From: Morinoia aosen
Taxonomy: Eukaryota > Arthropoda > Malacostraca > Amphipoda > Talitridae
Reading direction: 5' to 3'
Assembly: GCA_030386875.1 (NCBI GenBank)
Contig: CM059569.1
Span: 43,687,842 to 43,751,841, forward strand
DNA: 64,000 nucleotides
Shown here: piece by piece, positions 58,211 to 64,000 of the stretch
Layout: every line of letters starts with the position of its first letter
Numbering within the stretch: the stretch's first letter is position 1
The notes under the pieces: generated by a model
The model's input: only the letters and a program-made list of their open reading frames with translations
Database searches by the model: none
Told to the model about the DNA's origin: nothing
Program-made: the position numbers and the translations under genes

Positions 58211-58814
58211 CCAACCTCAAAGTAGTTATTAAAATAAATCCAACCGAAAGGTTGGAATATATCCTGCAATAATAAGTAAATAAATTTAAATCAGAAATCA
58301 GTTATAGTTTCTAACACAGTTTATATGGCTTTTAGATCCTACAATAAATAACTTTAATATTTTAATGGAATTTGTGCAATGCGATCATTGAATAAAACTG
58401 CAGGTCTTAAAGAAAACGTTGTATTTGACATCGACGTGTTCACTGTAACCATCATCGAGAGAGTCGAAATTAAATTATACCTTTTTCTCAATTTTCCTAA
58501 TGATCGCTTCAGTTGAAAACTAAAACTTTAATTTTAAATAAGTTGATTTTTCCAAGACAGTAACGTTTTTTTATCCAACGATTATTTTAACGTGACTAAA
58601 TTAAAATACTCTCGCCTCCTAGTGACTATGGGTGATGATTGTGGCCTGCTGTCGGCTACCCTTTCATAGGGAGGAGAAGCCTGGTATATTTATGTAGATT
58701 AAAATACTCAATTATTGCGCGATCGATAAGCTAGAGCTAAATCTTGCTGGATGAACTGCGCCACCAGACAACCGTACATGATAAATTTACTAAATTGATG
58801 TATCTATCAACTAT
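58211..58814. other. Unique non-coding DNA
   Basis: No supported feature. Confidence 0.4.
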
Positions 58815-59163
58815 CTCAGGTACTTGTACCATACAACCGTACCAGACAGTTGCATCACACAACCGTACCAAACCACTGTATGTACGCGGGCTGTTGCAAA
58901 ACACAGCTGTACCAAACAACTGTACCGGACAGTCGCATCACACAGCTGTACCAAACAACTGTAACAGACAGTCGCATCACACAGCTGTACCAAACAACTA
59001 TAACAGACAGTCGCATCACACAGCTGTACCAAACAACTGTACCAGAAAATCGCATCACACAGCTGTACCAAATAACTGTATCGGACAGTCGCATCACACA
59101 GCTGTACCAAATAACTGTACCAGACAATTGTGTACCAGACAGTCGCATCACACAGCTGTACCA
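58815..59163. repeat. 39-bp minisatellite
   Basis: About eight copies made of GTCGCATCACACAGCTGTACC and AAACAACTGTACCAGACA (in parts). 39 bp is 13 codons, so open frames on both strands (127-224 codons) are expected. Edge units diverge. Confidence 0.93.
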
Positions 59164-59261
59164 AATTTGGCACTATTGGTCGTCGATGGTCGGAACCGCG
59201 CCTTTCAGTCGCTTCAGCCAAGACTGGTCATGACCACGGTACACAGTGGTCATGAGTCTAG

Positions 59262-59455
59262 GGCTTTGACAATATGCTCTAATCATATTTTCATATCCTT
59301 AATAATCACCCACATACGCATGTATGTGATTTGTAATAAATCACATACATGTGGTTTGTTAAATTGTGTAACTACATGTGTAAATCACGAACATACGCAT
59401 GTATGTGTGGGATTATAAAGCTGTGACAATGTGATTAGAGCATATCGTCACAGCC
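59262..59455. mobile_element. MITE-like element with ~25-bp TIRs and internal hairpin
   Basis: GGCTTTGACAATATGCTCTA at the left pairs with TAGAGCATATCGTCACAGCC at the right. Inside, ACATACGCATGTATGTG occurs at both ends, with CACATACATGT between, so the centre can also fold. No clear target duplication. Confidence 0.78.
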
Positions 59456-59677
59456 GTGAATGACGTCAACCATGACAGGTGAAGCTAGACATGTCGTCCA
59501 GGTGAGCGCGATATGTGACTCCAGATTACTAAACAAACATACGAGGCTGGTGTGAACAAAACAACTTGACTGCACACTGAAGTTTACTTTTTTTAGAAAT
59601 TCTGACAAATTTTTGCTGTTGCGAAAATGTAGCTTCGACTATAGTTGTTTTGCTAACTCACAACAGACGTGTATACG

Positions 59678-59905
59678 TTCTGAGGTTTAATTTTTTTAAT
59701 TATGATTTGAATGAGGTTTTAATTTAATTTAATAATGAGGTGTGCGCGTTCTAAGGTTCATATTTTTAATTATGGTTTTAATAAGGTTTCAATTTTATTT
59801 AATAATGAGGTGCACACGTTCTGAGGTTTAATTGTTTATAATTATGGTTTTAACGAGGTTTTAATTTAATTTAATGAAGAGGTGTGCACATTCTGAGGTA
59901 TCATT
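59678..59905. repeat. Three ~65-bp AT-rich tandem copies
   Basis: GTTCTGAGGTTTAATTTTT, AATTATGGTTTTAATGAGG and TTTAATTTAATTTAAT-like blocks in order three times. Confidence 0.88.
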
Positions 59906-60326
59906 TTTTAGCAATTTTAACGAATTGCAACAGTTGCAAAACTCTAGCTTTGTTTTGAGGTTGTGAGAGGTTTTGTTGCAGCGCCTGCCGTCAAAACACG
60001 GCCTCTGTCATTACGTCAGAGGCCTATCCAATCTCTCTTCGTTGCCGCGTGGGCAGCGGGAGCAGTGAACCGTTCAAGACAACTCAGGGCACCAAGATAA
60101 TCTCTCCAATTTACAGGTCTTAAGTAGAACTGCGCCCACGTGTGAGTGTCAACGAGATAGCAAGTCGCAAGTCTGCCACTCGCACAAGTCACCTCGAATG
60201 TCTCGGTCCAATACTTCACTAGGGCATCCTATCATCAAAAGATATTCTTTAAAAATAGCTTTAAAAAAACAATTTAAAAAAAACACTTTATTTACCGCAG
60301 GAGATACAGAGGTAAAATGTTTTTTA

Positions 60327-60391
60327 AGTCTAGTACAATGGACAAGTTTGAATATAGCTACCTGTGGGCCCGAATAAGTTCAGCGACTTCT
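60327..60391 (-). repeat. Dispersed repeat I, reverse copy left of the retroelement
   Basis: AAGTCTAGTACAATGGACAAG ... GGGCCCGAATAAGTTCAGCG (in parts) is the reverse of 62138-62200. Confidence 0.8.
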
Positions 60392-60582
60392 GGGACATCC
60401 TGCCATCAACATTATTCTAAGATGTACAATAATGTTTAACCTAAATCACTTAACCTAGTTTCGCATTAGACTAATCAATGAGATAATTTACTCGATATCA
60501 GATATTTCATTTTACAATATAGGTTATATGGACTATATTTACCAGTATATTCGATAAATAATTAAACATCAGACTGAAGGTA

Positions 60583-62125
60583 AATTACATATTACATATT
60601 ACTCATGGCAAATTTCATTATTGGAAACAGTCATGTAGGAGACAAGATTTTACTTGGTGATCTTACACGACTAATATTCCGATAGGAAGTGAGTCTCAAG
60701 ATTTCTTTTGAATACCTTGTAAGAATTACTGTCACGGATCTCCGCAGGTATTGAGTTACAAGTTTTGGTTCCAACGAAGAGGATACTGTGTTGCGACCGG
60801 GCCTTTGAATAATAAGGAAGCATGAATTTACTTTTATTTCGGGTTAAATGGTCGTGATGACCAGTATTTGCAGTTAATAGTTGTTTTAGGCTACTGTCGC
60901 CATCATTTGTTAATGTTTTATAAATGAAATTGCAAATGGAGATTTTGTAGAGATCTGAAAGTTTTGGTATTTGTAAATTTTTGAATGAATCATTTGTGTG
61001 AGCATTATATTCTAGATTCTTTACCGCTCTGATTGCTCTTTTTTGCCGAGTAAAAATTATATTGGTTTTATTTTTATCAGTTCCGTGCCATGCTTCTATT
61101 CCGTACTGCAAGTATGGTGAAATGAGCGTTTGGTAGAGCATTCGTAAAGCTGTTTCAGGCAGGTAATTTTTAACTTTATTCAGGATTTCGATGGATTTCG
61201 ATAATTTAGAACTAATAAGTGCGATGTGCTATTTCAGATGTTTATCTATTATGATGCCCAGAAACTTGCATGAGTTTGTTTCTTCGATCTCACCTTCGCC
61301 AATTTTTATGTGTGGGAGAGATATATTTTTCTTGTATGAGAATATAATATATTTTATTTTATCGATGTTGAGGCTTATTTTATTAGCTTTAAGCCATAAT
61401 GAAACCTTATGGAGTTCATTATTTATACTCTCCGCAATCCTAGCGGGATTTTGGTTCGGACGGACCGCAGAAAGCGTGCTGTCATCGGCAAAAAGTATGA
61501 ATTTGAAAAATGATGTAGATTTGATATCATTTATAAATATCAGAAATAGCAGAGGCCCTAGGACAGACCCTTGTGGAACTCCATGGCTAATTGTCTGTGG
61601 GTCTGATTTTGCGTCGTCAACGTATTGCTTCCGATTTGTTATAGGTATTATCTGAACCAATCATGGGCAATTCCTCGAATGCCATAACAGTATAGTTTCG
61701 AGAGTAATATTTCATGGTCCACACAATCGAATGCTTTTCAAAAGTCAAGAAAAACTGAGAAAACAAGCTTTCCTTCATCTATATTAGAGTAAAGGTACTG
61801 TAAATGATTTAATGCAGCTTGTGTCGTTGATTTCTTAGAACGAAAACCGTACTGTCTGTCGTAGAGAAAAGATTTTTGTTCAAAATACGAATACAATTTT
61901 TTATACACAATTTTTTCAAATATTTTGCACATAATTGGTACAACAGAGATAGGTCTATAATTATTAACGCAGTTTTATCACCATTTTTAAAAATAGGGGT
62001 GACTCTGGCAGTTTTGAGAGAGTTGGGGAAGATACCTTGAGAAAGTGAATGGTTGATAATATTAGATATGCACGGTGCTATTAAATCAGCTATACTCGTA
62101 GGTAGGTATATCAGCTTTTGATGGT
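60583..62125 (-). pseudogene. Non-LTR retrotransposon reverse transcriptase, broken (CR1/Jockey-like)
   Basis: Minus strand, read right to left: a finger region (PIFKNGDKT, then NNYRPISVVP after a frameshift near 61970), KIFEKIVYKKL, GFRSKKSTTQAALNHL, motif A FLDF-stop-KAFDCVDH, GIRGIAHDW followed by another frameshift, HGVPQGSVLGPLLFLIFIND, the catalytic FADD box (LFADDSTL), KFLGIIID, a TAG near 61217-61219, then the C-terminal SPYLQYGIEAWHG ... CNSIPAEIRDSNSYKVFKR and a stop at 60671. The 3' end near 60583 has a short repeated TAATATG tail. At least two stops and two frameshifts make it non-functional. The endonuclease and ORF1 are absent, so the copy is 5'-truncated. The order of motifs is that of non-LTR reverse transcriptases; the exact clade is inference. 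Confidence 0.9.
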
Positions 62126-62137
62126 AGGTTGCCCTAG

Positions 62138-62256
62138 AAGTCGCTGAACGTATTCGGGCCTACAAGTAGCTATATTCAAATATGTCCATTGTACTAGACT
62201 TAAGGACTACTACTAGACTGTACTAGACTGTATCACTTGTGGTAAATAAATTGTTC
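62138..62256 (+). repeat. Dispersed repeat I, plus copy right of the retroelement
   Basis: CCTAGAAGTCGCTGAACG, TATTCGGGCCTACAAGTAGC, CCATTGTACTAGACTTAAGG and TGTATCACTTGTGGTAAATA. It includes a short TACTAGACTG duplication. With the reverse copy at 60327 it flanks the retroelement as inverted repeats. Confidence 0.82.
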
Positions 62257-62914
62257 AAAAATGTTCAAATTGCGGCCTAAATTTTGCTACTCAGCTCCGA
62301 TGCGCTTGTGTCTGGGAGCGTCTCTCCTCTCTGAAGTTGCTGTGCGGCATCGCGGTCATCTGTGCTGACGTCAGCAAATATATTATTGTAATCGGGTATC
62401 ATTCTGCGTATAGGTGTTTCAAATGTCTTATAAAAAACGTCGGGACCCTCCCATGGCTACTCATGGTCTAGTAGGAAATGATTTTAAAAAGTGGCAGGGA
62501 GAGGCGTCATGGCTAACTTCCTCTTTTTCCCTCGGGAAGAAACACCGAGTTCACATAGCGGGCTTCGAATTTTTTAATCTTAAGCATGACGGTCGCGGGC
62601 TTTCATCTACTCTAAATTCTTCGTCAGAGTATGTATGATTTTGGCCGCCCTGTGCAGAGGCTGTACTTGAGCAGTTACAGCCATGGAAATTCGGCGATAA
62701 AGTTCGATTGCTTGACTGCAAAAGCTCGGCGATAACAAGAAATATTTTCCTTTAATTCTCTGATAGATTTAGTTAGCAATAGTTGCTCATTTTAGGTTCC
62801 TGTTTAAGTGAAGTTAAATGCAAGCTAATTCAGTACAAGGGCTTCTCATATGAACTTTCTTACCCGTCTTCTGCGTTTGATATTAGTGACATGTTCTGCC
62901 CAGATCGCTAGTCA
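62257..62914. other. Unique non-coding DNA
   Basis: A 74-codon plus frame (62414-62638) was inspected; no family recognised. Confidence 0.4.
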
Positions 62915-63440
62915 GTTCACCTACACTGCCTGACAGTTCACGTACACTGCCTCACTGTTTACCTAAACTGCCTCACTGTTCACCTACACAGCGTCACTGT
63001 TCACCTACATGCCTCACTGTTCACCTACACTGCCTCACTGTTCACCTACACTGCCTCACAGTTCACCTACACTGCCTCACAGTTCACCTACACTGCCTCA
63101 CAGCTCACCTACACTGCCTCACTGTTCACCTATCACTGCCTCACAGTTCACCTACACTGCCTCACAGTTCACCTACACTGCCTCACAGCTCACCTACACT
63201 GCCTCACTGTTCACCTACACTGCCTCACAGTTCACCTACACTGCCTCACAGTTCACCTACACTGCCTCACAGTTCACCTACACTGCCTCACAGTTCACCT
63301 ACACTGCCTCACAGTTCACCTACACTGCCTCACAGTTCACCTACACTGCCTCACAGCTCACCTACACTGCCTCACTGTTCACCTACACTGCCTGTTCAAC
63401 TATACTGCCTCACAGTTCACCTACACTGCCTGTTCACCTA
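62915..63440. repeat. 21-bp minisatellite
   Basis: About 25 copies of CACTGCCTCACAGTTCACCT plus A, with CTGTTC and AGCTC variants. 21 bp is 7 codons, hence the 167-codon frame. Confidence 0.96.
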
Positions 63441-64000
63441 CCTCACCATGAAATATCAGTGTGTACTCTCACGCACGAAGCCGCACCTACATTTGGAAGC
63501 TGTCCTCCCTAAAGTTGGTTAACAAATTTGACAATTTCAAAGAAGCAGTTTAGAAATTTTTACTGAAAATGTGATTTTTAGTTCAAAATACGCTTAAAAT
63601 AAATAATATGCTGCAGGGAAATTTGAAGATGTTACGAGTACAAGAAATAAAATTGTTCTGTTCAGAAATAAAACTGAAATAAAATTCTATTGCTAAGAAA
63701 TAAAATAGAAATGAAATTCAACAAAAAAAAATGTTTTTGTTTAAACATGCTGCGTGACGTAAGGGTGCACTCATGAATTTACGAATTGAACATTTAATAG
63801 CCAACATTTCGGATTTCTAAACATCCTTCCAAGTGCAGAACATTTAAGGAACATTTAAATAATCATGTGCTCGTTGGTTGTCATTTATATACTCTGACTT
63901 TCTTTAATTTTTTGTGCTCGTTGGTTCTTGTTATCTTTAAACTGAGATTTCCTTGTAACCGACCGACTAGTAATGCATTTTCTTATTATCTTTAAACTGA
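63441..64000. other. AT-rich non-coding DNA with short repeats
   Basis: 63641-63720 has AGAAATAAAAYTGAAATAAAA words; 63868-63945 has GTGCTCGTTGGTT twice and TTATCTTTAAACTGA twice (also at the window end). Confidence 0.55.

Overview
This is a gene-poor stretch of a eukaryotic nuclear genome. GT/AG-type splice sites, tandem arrays of many unrelated units, small terminal-inverted-repeat (TIR) elements and a decayed non-LTR retrotransposon all point that way. The repeat style and the one recognisable gene fit an arthropod, perhaps a malacostracan crustacean. That is inference; nothing here fixes the species.

One gene is clear. On the minus strand at the left edge, three exons (3539-3693, 2135-2326, 9-1418) with good splice sites and matching phase encode part of a smoothelin-like cytoskeletal protein. 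A DExLLxxM...DFxERRxIRA smoothelin motif is split across the first intron. A long Glu/Lys-rich tail with five imperfect modules follows. The C-terminal part, where smoothelins carry a calponin-homology domain, would lie left of base 1. Everything right of 3693 is upstream intron or intergenic DNA.

By my count of array lengths, tandem arrays fill about 20 kb (one third) of the window. They include a 26-bp and a 20-bp array in the two introns, 33 bp (6776-7278), 20/40 bp (8163-9870), ~41 bp (15548-16953), 22 bp (20690-21530), 23 bp (22590-23862), 20 bp (27606-29575), 49 bp (38448-38915), 174 bp (42855-43912), 36 bp (47563-50226), 25 bp (52436-58210), 39 bp (58815-59163) and 21 bp (62915-63440). 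The long open frames over these arrays are by-products of stop-free units, not genes.

Between the arrays lie dispersed repeats, recognised because copies recur in the window. They are: a SINE-like family of ~360 bp with 14-bp target-site duplications (TSDs) (4841, 6148, 10598, 12137); a 271-bp hAT-type MITE with 8-bp TSDs and TGACGTCA sites (13503, 14715, 26879, fragment 3066); hAT MITEs of other families (30383, 32317, 37235, 44682); a piggyBac-like MITE (24359, 27241, 45918, the last split by another element); fold-back elements; a 179-bp-arm palindrome at 18339-18707; and a broken reverse-transcriptase gene at 60583-62125. I see no CRISPR, prokaryotic operon, intact virus or obvious multi-gene system. 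The most notable items are the tandemly duplicated in-frame splice donor, the SINE-like family, the palindrome, and the higher-order structure of the arrays.
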